NCBI GenBank assembly: GCA_944377485.1 | Contig: CALWFB010000007.1 | Location: 1 to 64,000, forward strand | Length of the DNA: 64,000 nucleotides | Direction of reading: 5' to 3' | DNA from: an uncultured Clostridia bacterium | Lineage (GTDB): Bacteria; Bacillota; Clostridia; Christensenellales; UBA1242 | In this document: positions 33,071-41,948 of the stretch, in pieces | How the letters are laid out: every line of letters begins with the position of its first letter | Numbering within the stretch: the first letter of the stretch is position 1 | Program-made: the position numbers and the translations under genes | The notes under the pieces: generated by a model | The model's database searches: none | What the model saw: the letters and a program-made list of their open reading frames with translations, nothing else | What the model was told of the DNA's origin: nothing

Positions 33071-33376
33071 TTACTTATATATTTTAATTAATTGACCAAT
33101 ATATAACCTTGTTTCAATCAAGTTGTTATCAGATTTTAATTTTTCAATAGACACATCGTATTGTTTTGCAATTTTACTGAGAGTTTCCATTGGTTTTACA
33201 AAATGTGAAAGGTAATCATTGACTTTTATTTTTATCCACTCCCCTGGATACAACTCAATGCTATCATTATTTCTAATAATGTTTGTCTTGTTTGTATTGT
33301 ATCTAATGCACAAATCTTTAATGGTATCACCTATTTTTACTCGATACAAAAACTCTTTTGCTAAAACTATATCCAT
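33071..33376 (-). CDS. Two-LysM protein without signal peptide
   Basis: A 101-residue protein made almost only of two LysM modules. The first is YRVKIGDTIKDLCIRYNTN...LYPGEWIKI (about 11-51). The second is HFVKPMETLSKIAKQYDVS...LYIGQLIKI (about 58-100). LysM binds N-acetylglucosamine polymers such as peptidoglycan. No signal peptide or membrane helix is visible, as in some spore-coat LysM proteins, so the site of action is unclear. No good ribosome binding site precedes the ATG. Confidence 0.85.
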   Translation of the reverse strand: MDIVLAKEFLYRVKIGDTIKDLCIRYNTNKTNIIRNNDSIELYPGEWIKIKVNDYLSHFVKPMETLSKIAKQYDVSIEKLKSDNNLIETRLYIGQLIKIYK

Positions 33377-33523
33377 ATCAATATATATTCTAAATAAAAA
33401 ATATTGTGAATTTTTATATTAATTTAATTTTAACATAAATAAATATTTAAAAGAATATTAATAAAATTCTAATTGGTATATATTTTTGTTTGTTTTTATA
33501 TATTTATATAGGAAAAACAAAAA

Positions 33524-35035
33524 ATGAAATCAATTTTTAAAGCAGTAGCGGTTGTCACTATATTCTCAATTATAACCCGTGCATTAGGGTTCTTTTTTAG
33601 AATTTTCTTAACACGAAAGTTAGGAGCAGAAGGTCTTGGATTATTTCAAATGGCAACATCTGTACTTGGAATTTTTATGACCTTAATATCCAGTGGACTA
33701 CCCTTAACCACTGCAAAATTAGTTTCAAAATATGAAACAAATTCTGAACTGAAAAAACGAAATCAAGTGGTTAGCTCAGCACTTATCATCGCATTAATTA
33801 TTGCAGTTGTATCATCAATAATTGTGTATTTACTAAAATCTGTTTGGGGAATTATATTGACAGATAATCGAGCTGTTGAATTGTTAATTATATTATTGCC
33901 ATCTATTATTTGTAGTGCTATATATGCAGTCTTTCGAGGTGCAATGTGGGGACAAAACGATTATTTCAGTTGCGGTTTGACAGAACTTTTAGAACAAATA
34001 ATTCGCTTTGCACTGACATTTATAATGCTATTCACGGTGACTGATTATTTTGTTGCAACTAAATATTCTGCTATCGCATTCAATTTAACCTGCCTACTCT
34101 CCGCTTTGATTACAATATTTATTTATTTTAAACGTGGTAAACTCAATTTTAGAAAAGGTGAATACAAAAATGTATTAAAAAGCGCATTGCCAATCACGGG
34201 TGTTCGTCTTGCAAATTCACTTGTACAACCTTTGACAACTCTCATTATCCCAAATATGTTAATTCTCACAGGCTATTCCACTAGTGAAGCTATTTCTAGT
34301 TTTGGTGTAATAATGGGAATGACATTCCCTATGCTCTATGTACCTATGGCAATTATAGGTAGCATTAGTATGGTACTTATCCCATCAATTAGTTCAATGA
34401 TGACAAAAAATCAATATGATTCGATACAAGATAACGTATCAAAATCGCTTGATGTTTCAATCTTTATTAGTATGTTATTTATTCCGCTCTATTTGTCTGT
34501 TGGAGATTTGATAGGTATAGTTCTATATAACAATTCTCTATCCGGTGTCTTGCTTCAATTGTCTGCAATATGTGTTTTACCAATCACCTTGTGCAACCTA
34601 ACTGGAAGTATTTTAAATGCTTTGAACATGGAAGTAAAATCTTTTGTAAATTATTTGATTGGTTCGATTGTTCTATTTGTGAGTCTAATCTTGTTTACTC
34701 CACTAGTAGGAATCAACTCAATAATTATTTCATTTTTCCTATCTATGTTGACAATCACTTTATTAAATATAAAAATGATAAAAAAGATTGTTCCAAATAT
34801 TAAATTTAATTTGTTTAATGTAATTTTTAAATATGCTTTAATAATAATACCAACAAGTTTATTAGGTCACTTAATAGCAAGCATTTGCTTGCATGTATTC
34901 AATAATTTTATTTCAACTTGTATAGGTGGCGCTTGCAGTATAATTTTCACATTAGTTCTAAGCAAAGTATTTAATTTATACGATATATCAAAATTAATCA
35001 ATTTAATCAAGAAAAAACGAAAAAATACCACATAA
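33524..35035 (+). CDS. SpoVB/MurJ-type lipid-linked sugar flippase
   Basis: A 503-residue integral membrane protein of the MOP exporter superfamily (polysaccharide biosynthesis/SpoVB branch) with about 14 helices. The N-terminal SIITRALGFFFRIFLTRKLGAEGLGLFQMA is typical of SpoVB and related flippases. Such proteins flip undecaprenyl-linked wall or spore cortex precursors or polysaccharide units. Sequence does not decide between SpoVB, MurJ-like or capsule export. TAGGAAAAAC precedes the ATG, and a terminator overlaps the stop. Confidence 0.9.
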   Translation: MKSIFKAVAVVTIFSIITRALGFFFRIFLTRKLGAEGLGLFQMATSVLGIFMTLISSGLPLTTAKLVSKYETNSELKKRNQVVSSALIIALIIAVVSSIIVYLLKSVWGIILTDNRAVELLIILLPSIICSAIYAVFRGAMWGQNDYFSCGLTELLEQIIRFALTFIMLFTVTDYFVATKYSAIAFNLTCLLSALITIFIYFKRGKLNFRKGEYKNVLKSALPITGVRLANSLVQPLTTLIIPNMLILTGYSTSEAISSFGVIMGMTFPMLYVPMAIIGSISMVLIPSISSMMTKNQYDSIQDNVSKSLDVSIFISMLFIPLYLSVGDLIGIVLYNNSLSGVLLQLSAICVLPITLCNLTGSILNALNMEVKSFVNYLIGSIVLFVSLILFTPLVGINSIIISFFLSMLTITLLNIKMIKKIVPNIKFNLFNVIFKYALIIIPTSLLGHLIASICLHVFNNFISTCIGGACSIIFTLVLSKVFNLYDISKLINLIKKKRKNTT

Positions 35036-35058
35036 AATTGCTTTTTAGCAATTTTTTT
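35034..35058 (+). terminator. Terminator of the flippase gene
   Basis: AAATTGC(TTTTTA)GCAATTT followed by a T run. Its first base falls in the stop codon. Confidence 0.75.
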
Positions 35059-35138
35059 CTTTAAAATTTTATATTATAAAAATAAATTATAAATAATTTA
35101 AATTGTATAATTTTATACTCATTGAACATACTTAATGT

Positions 35139-35855
35139 ATGTTAGTAATCTTTTTGCGAGTATTAATTATTTATATTACCGTATTAGTATTTTTAAGATT
35201 AATGGGAAAACGTCAAATCGGAGAAATGCAACCATACGAAGTAGTCATAACACTGATTATTGCTGACCTAGCGACTCTTCCAATGAGTGATACAAATATA
35301 CCATTAATTAATGGAATATTACCCTTAGCGATATTAGTACTAATACACTTTTTTATTACAATCCTAACTCGCAAAAATATAAAAATTAGGAGATTTATGA
35401 GTGGAAGACCTGTTGTCGTTATCAGTCCAAACGGAATTGAATACCAAGCATTAAAAGACCTAAATATGAATATAGATGACTTGCTGGAATCAATTAGACA
35501 AGCAAATTATTATAGTTTTGACCAAATTTTATATGCAATAATTGAAACAAATGGTAAAATGAGTGTCATACCAACGAGCGAAAACTGCCCTGCAACTGCA
35601 AAGGATGTAAAAGTGGATAACCCGCCAGCAAAACTTCCTCATGTGATAATTTCTGATGGTAAAATAATCAAAGAAGAAATGGAACAAATAAAAATTGACG
35701 ATGAAATGTTATCCAATATTCTTAAATATTTAGAAATAAAATCAATTAAAGAACTTATAATACTATCCATTGACAGCGAAGGAAAAACCTATTATCAAAA
35801 GAAAGGTGAAAGTTTTCATATCATTGAAAATATAAAAAAGGAAGTGAAATTATGA
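35139..35855 (+). CDS. DUF421 (YetF-family) membrane protein
   Basis: A 238-residue protein with three N-terminal helices (about 1-75). The conserved FLRLMGKRQIGEMQPYEVV motif leads a cytoplasmic part with the DUF421 pattern SGRPVVVISPNGIEYQALKDLNMNIDDLLESIRQ. Function is not established for the family; in spore formers, members affect germination or stress. The last four bases overlap the next start (ATGA), so translation of the two is coupled. The start has no strong ribosome binding site. Confidence 0.92.
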   Translation: MLVIFLRVLIIYITVLVFLRLMGKRQIGEMQPYEVVITLIIADLATLPMSDTNIPLINGILPLAILVLIHFFITILTRKNIKIRRFMSGRPVVVISPNGIEYQALKDLNMNIDDLLESIRQANYYSFDQILYAIIETNGKMSVIPTSENCPATAKDVKVDNPPAKLPHVIISDGKIIKEEMEQIKIDDEMLSNILKYLEIKSIKELIILSIDSEGKTYYQKKGESFHIIENIKKEVKL

Positions 35856-36238
35856 AAGTATGGATACCTATTTTAGTTTTATTCTTAGCTGTCACAGGAT
35901 TATGTATTTGGGACGGAATATTCACACAAAAAGTATTTAACAAACTAGAACATGATAGTCAAAATATATATGAAACCCTGCTGACAACTGACATAACAAA
36001 TCCAGAAATTAAAAATGATATATTAGAATTGAATGATTATTGGACAAAAAAAATGGATATACTTTGCATATCCATTTCGAGAAAAGATTTGCAACCAATA
36101 TCTGATTATTTGCAATATCTTTGTGCCTCAATTATAAATGAAAGTCAAGAAGATGCTATTACTTATTCTAGGATATTAAATTATAATATTATCGGTTTAA
36201 ACCAAACTACTGGAATAAATTTTATGAATCTATTATAA
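35852..36238 (+). CDS. DUF4363-like protein, partner of DUF421
   Basis: A 128-residue protein with one N-terminal membrane helix (about 4-20) ending in the conserved LCIWDGIFTQ pattern, then a helical extracytoplasmic domain. The size, the helix and position right after a DUF421 gene match DUF4363. The pair overlaps by ATGA and probably forms a membrane complex. No enzymatic motif. Confidence 0.8.
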   Translation: MKVWIPILVLFLAVTGLCIWDGIFTQKVFNKLEHDSQNIYETLLTTDITNPEIKNDILELNDYWTKKMDILCISISRKDLQPISDYLQYLCASIINESQEDAITYSRILNYNIIGLNQTTGINFMNLL

Positions 36239-36264
36239 TACATAAAATTGGTCAAACTTATTAA

Positions 36265-36582
36265 TTATAATAATGTTAAAAAACTAACAATACAAATAAT
36301 CATCATTATTATAAGAACAAAAATCAAGGTTGCTATATCAGTTATTGACGATGAAAAATTAAATAAATTTCCTTTTGGAATTCCATTTTGTTTAATATTT
36401 GATAAAATTTTACTTGTAGCAAGATTAACTCTTGCTATTTCATTTTTATATGATTTTCCAGTTTTAATTCCTTTTGCACGATACACTTTTATCATGACCT
36501 TTTGTCTAGATTTAATTTCTTCTATTGTTGCATCATACTTTAAATCCATAAAATGATAATGTTTTTTTAATTCTTTATCCAT
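36265..36582 (-). CDS. Tail-anchored protein with degenerate J-like domain (no HPD)
   Basis: A 105-residue protein. Residues about 7-68 follow the J-domain plan. Y-H-F-M-D-L-K-Y-D-A-T-I-E-E-I matches the helix I-II start, then KVMIKVYRAK falls where KYHPD should be, then SYKNEIARVNLATSKIL matches helix III. The Hsp70-stimulating His-Pro-Asp is missing (YRAK instead). A C-terminal membrane helix (about 80-104) would leave the domain in the cytoplasm. AGGGGT overlaps the uvrA stop seven bases upstream, so it is translated from the uvrA transcript. DnaK stimulation is unlikely; a binding role is open. Confidence 0.7.
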   Translation of the reverse strand: MDKELKKHYHFMDLKYDATIEEIKSRQKVMIKVYRAKGIKTGKSYKNEIARVNLATSKILSNIKQNGIPKGNLFNFSSSITDIATLIFVLIIMMIICIVSFLTLL

Positions 36583-36589
36583 ATTACCC

Positions 36590-39406
36590 CTAATCTTTCA
36601 ACATCTTTTTTAAATACATTCCTGTATAGCTGCCTTCCACTTTTGAAACTTCTTCTGGTGTTCCAGTTGCAATAACTTTACCGCCACCTTCTCCTCCTTC
36701 TGGACCCATATCAATAATATAGTCAGCAGTTTTTACAATATCAAGATTATGTTCTATCACAACCACTGTATTACCCTTGCCCACAAGCCTTTGAAGAATA
36801 TCGACCAGTCGCTTTACATCATACGAATGAAGACCAGTTGTAGGTTCATCTAGAATGTAAACTGTATTACCTGTATCACGTTTAGTCAACTCAGTTGCCA
36901 ATTTTAATCTCTGTGCTTCTCCACCAGAAAGAGTAGTCGCACTCTGCCCTAATTTAATGTATCCCAAACCAACATCTACAAGTGTTTGCAACTTACTTTT
37001 TATTTGAGGAAGAGCATCAAAGAACACATATGCTTCGTCTATTGTCATCTCCAATACATCATAAATAGACTTACCTTTGTATTTCACATCTAACACTTCT
37101 CTTGAATATCTTTTCCCACCACAAACTTCACACGGCACAAACACGTCTGGCATAAAGTACATTCTTAATCTTTTAACACCATCACCAGAACATGCTTCAC
37201 AACGTCCGCCTTCCACGTTGAAGCTGAATTTACCTAAATCAAATCCCTTTTCCTTTGCTTGTGGAGTAGATGCGAACAATTCACGAATTTTTGTAAACAC
37301 ACCTGAATAAGTAGCAGGATTGCTTCTAGGAGTACGACCAATAGGAGTTTGGTCTATTTGGATTACCTTATCAATATCTTCTATACCTAAAATATCCATT
37401 AAATTGTTTTCTTTATCTCTTCTATTAATTTTATTGAACAATGCTCGATAAAATATATCATTTACAAGCGTTGATTTTCCGCTTCCACTCACTCCTGTCA
37501 CACAGGTTAAAACTCCACGTGGAATAGCAACGTCTAAGTCTTCTATATTATGTTCTCTGCAACCCAATAAACGAATAAATCCATTATTGGTCTTTCTTCT
37601 ATTTTCAGGGACTTCAATTTTCATTTCACCTGACAAGAATTTGCCTGTAATTGACCTTGGACTATTCATCAAGTCCTGGACGCTTCCTTGTGCTACAACT
37701 TCTCCACCATGCGTGCCTGCATATGGTCCAATATCTACTAAATAATCCGCTTGTCTAATAGTGTCTTCGTCATGTTCAACGACAATCAATGTATTGCCCA
37801 AATCACGTAAATTTTTAAGTGTGTCAATGAGTCTATCATTATCTCTTTGATGAAGGCCAATACTTGGTTCGTCCAAAATATATAATACTCCACTCAATCC
37901 ACTTCCGATTTGTGTTGCAAGACGTATACGTTGTGATTCGCCACCAGATAGCGTCCCCGCACGTCTTGAAAGAGTTAGATATGTCAATCCTACATTAATC
38001 AAAAATGATAAACGTGAACTTATTTCTTTAATGATACTTTCTGCTATCATGCTATCAGTTTTACTTAATTTTAATGATGTGATGAAGCCAAATAATTTTG
38101 TAATTGACATGTCGCATAATTCTGCGATATTCTTTTCATTTATCTTAATTGATAATGCACTTGGATTCAATCGTTTCCCCAAACATTCAGGGCAAGTATC
38201 CTCACTCATCAATTTATAGATTTCTTCTTTGACATATTCGCTTTGCGATTCTTGAAATCTGCGCAACAAATCAGGAATAATCCCCATAAATAGTGCATCT
38301 TTTTGTACACAATATTGATGCAAGTTCGGAGCAATCAATTCTTTATCTCCGCTCTCTCCATTAATTAAAACATTTCTTGCTTCTTTTGGTATCTTATAAT
38401 ATGGCATATCTAATGTGAAATTATATTTTTTGCCTAATTTTTGCAACGCTTTTTTAGTCATTCCTGTCGTGTCAATATTAAATCCCATAACTGCCAAAGC
38501 ACCTTCATTGATGGATAATCTGTCATTTTTTACAATAGAATTTTCACCGATTTTTATAACATAACCTAGACCGCCACATTTTGGGCACGCACCCGCATGA
38601 TTATTGAAACTAAATAACGTTGGTTCAATATCTGGAATTGATATACCACAATCTATACAACTATATTTCACACTATATAATTTATCAACACCGTTATCAT
38701 TAACTACTACCAAGCCATCAGCCATCTGCAAACACTTTTCTACTGATTCAGTCAAACGTGAAATTATGCCTTCTTTTTTTACAAGTCTGTCAACTATTAC
38801 ATAAATATCATGACGTTTATTTTTATCCAAAATTATAGCATCATCTAATGAAAACGTCTGATTATCTACCATGACTCTAACAAAGCCATCTTTTCTTAAT
38901 CCGTCAAGAGTTTTTTCATGACTACCCTTTTGTGCTCTTATTATTGGTGCCATAATTAATAATTTATTTCCGTCATCTGTTTCCATTATTCTATCTACTA
39001 TTTGGTCAATCGTTTGCACAGAGATTGGTTTTCCACAATTAGGACAATAAGGTTTTCCAATTCTTGCAAACAAAAGACGTAAATAATCATATATTTCAGT
39101 GATTGTACCAACAGTAGAACGAGGATTATTATTTGTACTTTTTTGGTCTATAGAAATAGCAGGACTAAGTCCATCGATACTCTCCACATCTGGTTTGTTC
39201 ATTTGTCCTAAAAACTGTCTAGCATAACTAGACAAACTTTCCATATATCTTCTTTGACCTTCTGCAAAAATAGTGTCGAAAGCAAGAGTAGATTTTCCAC
39301 AACCACTTACACCTGAAAAAACTACCAATTTGTTCTTTGGTATGGTGACATCTACATTTTTTAAATTATTTTCTTTTGCTCCTTTAACGACAATATTTTC
39401 TAACAT
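36590..39406 (-). CDS. uvrA: UvrABC system protein A (excision repair damage recognition ATPase)
   Basis: A 938-residue UvrA, the usual length. It finds bulky DNA lesions and loads UvrB. Two ABC ATPase modules are seen: Walker A GVSGCGKS (32-39) and GVSGSGKS (about 640), each with its LSGGE(S/A)QR signature. Zinc modules include CPNCGKP, CIDC...CPKCGG and CEAC...CEVCGG. It ends in LKD. The promoter at 39447-39475 is good. The gene is not next to uvrB, which lies 3.3 kb away on the other strand. Confidence 0.98.
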   Translation of the reverse strand: MLENIVVKGAKENNLKNVDVTIPKNKLVVFSGVSGCGKSTLAFDTIFAEGQRRYMESLSSYARQFLGQMNKPDVESIDGLSPAISIDQKSTNNNPRSTVGTITEIYDYLRLLFARIGKPYCPNCGKPISVQTIDQIVDRIMETDDGNKLLIMAPIIRAQKGSHEKTLDGLRKDGFVRVMVDNQTFSLDDAIILDKNKRHDIYVIVDRLVKKEGIISRLTESVEKCLQMADGLVVVNDNGVDKLYSVKYSCIDCGISIPDIEPTLFSFNNHAGACPKCGGLGYVIKIGENSIVKNDRLSINEGALAVMGFNIDTTGMTKKALQKLGKKYNFTLDMPYYKIPKEARNVLINGESGDKELIAPNLHQYCVQKDALFMGIIPDLLRRFQESQSEYVKEEIYKLMSEDTCPECLGKRLNPSALSIKINEKNIAELCDMSITKLFGFITSLKLSKTDSMIAESIIKEISSRLSFLINVGLTYLTLSRRAGTLSGGESQRIRLATQIGSGLSGVLYILDEPSIGLHQRDNDRLIDTLKNLRDLGNTLIVVEHDEDTIRQADYLVDIGPYAGTHGGEVVAQGSVQDLMNSPRSITGKFLSGEMKIEVPENRRKTNNGFIRLLGCREHNIEDLDVAIPRGVLTCVTGVSGSGKSTLVNDIFYRALFNKINRRDKENNLMDILGIEDIDKVIQIDQTPIGRTPRSNPATYSGVFTKIRELFASTPQAKEKGFDLGKFSFNVEGGRCEACSGDGVKRLRMYFMPDVFVPCEVCGGKRYSREVLDVKYKGKSIYDVLEMTIDEAYVFFDALPQIKSKLQTLVDVGLGYIKLGQSATTLSGGEAQRLKLATELTKRDTGNTVYILDEPTTGLHSYDVKRLVDILQRLVGKGNTVVVIEHNLDIVKTADYIIDMGPEGGEGGGKVIATGTPEEVSKVEGSYTGMYLKKMLKD

Positions 39407-39446
39407 ACTTTACCTCTAATTTTGTCCAGAAATTAAATCATTTAAT

Positions 39447-39475
39447 AGTATATCACATTATTCGTCATTTTTCAA
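39447..39475 (-). promoter_or_regulatory. Promoter of uvrA
   Basis: On the minus strand, TTGAAA (39475-39470), 17 bases, TATACT (39452-39447). No obvious LexA/DinR box (GAAC-N4-GTTC) was seen around it. Confidence 0.6.
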
Positions 39476-39542
39476 GTACAAAACAAATATAAAATATAGA
39501 TTATCACTTTTAAAATTATTTATTTACACGTATTTAAAACGA

Positions 39543-39566
39543 TAAAAAAGCGACTTTAAGTCGCTT
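39543..39566 (-). terminator. Terminator overlapping the stop of the EF-hand-like protein gene
   Basis: AAGCGAC(TTTAA)GTCGCTT followed on the minus strand by TTTTTT. The 5' arm includes the TAA stop at 39565-39567. Confidence 0.8.
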
Positions 39567-39954
39567 AGTTTTTTCTAGGTATTGTAATTATTAACAATAA
39601 TGCAAGCACCCCAACGCCAATTGCTACATACATTCCAACTTGATTAAAATAGCCATTGTCAATATTATATAATGAATTGATACTGATTGACATATTATTG
39701 TCATCATCAAAATCTTCATCTATACTTAACAAAACATCATTGCCTTTTAATTTATAATAATACTTAGTTGTCAAACCTAACTCATCTTCATGAGTGACAG
39801 TACCGTCCCAGTTAAAATCATAAATTGCTTCAACTTTAGCATTGCCGATTTCAGTAGTTCTAACATATTGACCAAATGGTAGTATGAAACAAGGATAACC
39901 ATAGCATACTACAACAAAAGCTATACATAATATTAAAATAAGTTTTCTAAACAT
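39565..39954 (-). CDS. Small membrane protein with an EF-hand-like loop
   Basis: A 129-residue protein. An N-terminal hydrophobic helix (about 4-19), an outer domain of about 75 residues and a C-terminal helix (about 105-125) are seen. The outer domain contains DFNWDGTVTHED (46-57), which fits a calcium-binding EF-hand or dockerin-type loop with D1, N3, D5, G6, V8, D12. A second acidic run (DEDFDDDNN) follows. AAGGAAGGTG precedes the ATG. The promoter matches consensus exactly and carries an operator-like dyad. Calcium sensing at the membrane surface is an inference. No family recognised. Confidence 0.75.
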   Translation of the reverse strand: MFRKLILILCIAFVVVCYGYPCFILPFGQYVRTTEIGNAKVEAIYDFNWDGTVTHEDELGLTTKYYYKLKGNDVLLSIDEDFDDDNNMSISINSLYNIDNGYFNQVGMYVAIGVGVLALLLIITIPRKN

Positions 39955-39972
39955 ATTTCACCTTCCTTTTGT

Positions 39973-39995
39973 ATTATATAACAATATTATATAAT
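39973..39995. repeat. Operator-like inverted repeat over the -10 box
   Basis: ATTATATAA (39973-39981) and TTATATAAT (39987-39995) form a perfect 9-base dyad with a 5-base centre. It covers the -10 box (39986-39991) of the promoter for the EF-hand-like protein. It could be a repressor site or simply AT sequence that folds. Confidence 0.5.
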
Positions 39996-40014
39996 ATAAT
40001 GTGAAAGTTGTCAA
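39986..40014 (-). promoter_or_regulatory. Consensus promoter of the EF-hand-like protein gene
   Basis: On the minus strand, TTGACA (40014-40009), 17 bases, TATAAT (39991-39986). Both hexamers match the sigma-A consensus exactly. Confidence 0.8.
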
Positions 40015-40078
40015 GATTTATAAAATAAAATCAAAATTTACTAAATTTTAAATAAAAAACAGTTTAGAAATGTATTGC

Positions 40079-40106
40079 TTGACAAAAAATATTATAGTTA
40101 TAAACT
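40079..40106 (+). promoter_or_regulatory. Promoter of the oligoendopeptidase gene
   Basis: TTGACA (40079-40084), a 16-base spacer, TAAACT (40101-40106). It is back to back with the consensus promoter on the other strand. Confidence 0.5.
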
Positions 40107-40128
40107 ATCTATATAGGAGTAAATATTT

Positions 40129-41898
40129 ATGAAAAAAAGAGAACAAATCCCAAACGAATATAAATGGAATTTATCAAGTTATATTAAAGATAAAATCGAA
40201 ATAGATAAAATTTTTAAAATTATGGAAAATTTAATAAATATTTTACCAAAATATAGTGGAAAATTAGAAAATCCTGCTATTTTATTTGAACGACTTGAAA
40301 AATATAAAGACGATTTTATTCTTATTAGCAAACTTGCTCACTATATTTCTCATATGATTAATGTTGATTCTGCCAATACTGAAATTTTAGTATTGGAACA
40401 AAAATTTAGTAGTTTATATACCAAATTAAGCGAGGCTGATGCCTATATGTTGCCACAGATGTACGAATTGCCAAACGAATATTTAAACTCACTTTTAAAA
40501 GATAATAGATTTAAAGATTATGATAATTTAATCAAAGATATAATAAAATTAAAACCACACAAGATTGATGAAAAAACAAACTTATTGCTTTCTAAAATGG
40601 GAAATTTTATTGGTAATAACGAAAACATTCATAGTATCTTAGTTGATTCAGAATTGCAATTTGATGATGTTTTAGATTCAAATGGGAAAAAACATAAATT
40701 AGATAATTCAACTTATCCAAAATATGTTAAAGGAAAAGATTCTAGCCTTAGAAAAAATGCTTTTAATTCACGAATGAAAGGTTTTGCTCAATTAAATAAA
40801 ACATTCGCTGAACTATATCTAAAAGATATTGAATATGATAAATTCTTATCTGCTCTAACTAATTATTCAAATCTATTAGAAAGTGTACTTCTAGAAGATG
40901 ATATACCAAAGGCTGTATTTGACAATATAATAAAATTTACAGAAAAAAACATTCCATTATTACAAGATTATTGCAAAACACGTGCAAAAATATCAAAAAA
41001 TAAAAAATTTGCATATTACGACCTATTTGAAGACGAAAAGAACAAATCAAAAATTTCATTAGATACTGCCATAAACATAATCAAAAATTCGCTTATTCCC
41101 CTTGGTGATGATTATTTATCCAATTTAAATAGAAAATTAAATGACCAATCAATTGATTATTTTCCTAATGAAAATAAAAATTCTGGTGGGTATTGTTCAC
41201 ATTGCTATGGTGCAAATACTGTAATATTGGTTAATTATTTACATGACTATAGTTCTGTATCAACATTATGTCATGAATTAGGACATTGCATTAATGCCGA
41301 ATATTTCTTGCAAAATCAACCATATGAAAAAGCTGATATAACAATCTTTGCTGCCGAAATTGCTAGTACAACTAACGAAATATTACTAAATCAGTACATG
41401 CTCAAAACCTCTAATAAAAATGATAAAAAATACTATTTACGTCATTTCCTTGATAATGTCAGGAGCACAATATTTAGACAAATTATATTTACTGAATTCG
41501 AGCTCTACGCACATCAAACAATTGAAAAGGATATTCCTATAACTTATATGGACTTAAATAATCATTATCTTGATTTAAACAAAAAGTTTTATGGCAAATC
41601 TCTTATAATCCCAGAAAATTTAAAATACGAATGGATGTGTGTTCCACATTTTTATTCACCATACTATGTGTTCACCTATGCGACAGGTTTAGTTTGTGCA
41701 TGTGTCATCGCAAATAGACTTTTATCAGATAATACATTTCATAAGCAATACTTAAATTTTCTAAAAAATGGTACAAGCAAACCTGCTGTTGATGCTCTAA
41801 AAGCAATAGACATTGATTTAACAACTGACAAACCATACAAAGAAGCATTTGAGTTCATAGAAAAACAATTAAATACTTATAAATCACTTTATAAATAA
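40129..41898 (+). CDS. pepF: Oligoendopeptidase F (M3 family)
   Basis: A 589-residue zinc metallopeptidase of family M3 that cuts short peptides in the cytoplasm. The zinc site is HELGH (382-386) within TLCHELGHCINAEYF, with the downstream glutamate in the FAAEIAST stretch. The N-terminus (REQIPNEYKWNLSSY) matches the PepF family start. No signal peptide. TAGGAG precedes the ATG. The next gene starts 50 bases downstream. Confidence 0.95.
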   Translation: MKKREQIPNEYKWNLSSYIKDKIEIDKIFKIMENLINILPKYSGKLENPAILFERLEKYKDDFILISKLAHYISHMINVDSANTEILVLEQKFSSLYTKLSEADAYMLPQMYELPNEYLNSLLKDNRFKDYDNLIKDIIKLKPHKIDEKTNLLLSKMGNFIGNNENIHSILVDSELQFDDVLDSNGKKHKLDNSTYPKYVKGKDSSLRKNAFNSRMKGFAQLNKTFAELYLKDIEYDKFLSALTNYSNLLESVLLEDDIPKAVFDNIIKFTEKNIPLLQDYCKTRAKISKNKKFAYYDLFEDEKNKSKISLDTAINIIKNSLIPLGDDYLSNLNRKLNDQSIDYFPNENKNSGGYCSHCYGANTVILVNYLHDYSSVSTLCHELGHCINAEYFLQNQPYEKADITIFAAEIASTTNEILLNQYMLKTSNKNDKKYYLRHFLDNVRSTIFRQIIFTEFELYAHQTIEKDIPITYMDLNNHYLDLNKKFYGKSLIIPENLKYEWMCVPHFYSPYYVFTYATGLVCACVIANRLLSDNTFHKQYLNFLKNGTSKPAVDALKAIDIDLTTDKPYKEAFEFIEKQLNTYKSLYK

Positions 41899-41909
41899 TT
41901 TATAAAAGA

Positions 41910-41938
41910 TTGCAAAAGATAAATATAAATGTTATAAT
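41910..41938 (+). promoter_or_regulatory. Promoter-like sequence close to the next start codon
   Basis: TTGCAA (41910-41915), 17 bases, TATAAT (41933-41938). The -10 ends only 10 bases before the ATG at 41949, so a transcript from it would hardly include the AAAGGAT site. Confidence 0.35.
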
Positions 41939-41948
41939 AAAGGATAAT

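Noticed and set aside
36248-36556. A plus-strand open frame opposite the J-like protein gene
   Set aside because: The minus-strand frame has a ribosome binding site coupled to uvrA, a coherent domain and a membrane helix. The plus frame has none of these.
39407-39564. Search for an SOS box before uvrA
   Set aside because: No GAAC-N4-GTTC-like sequence was found by eye near the uvrA promoter, so damage control is not claimed.
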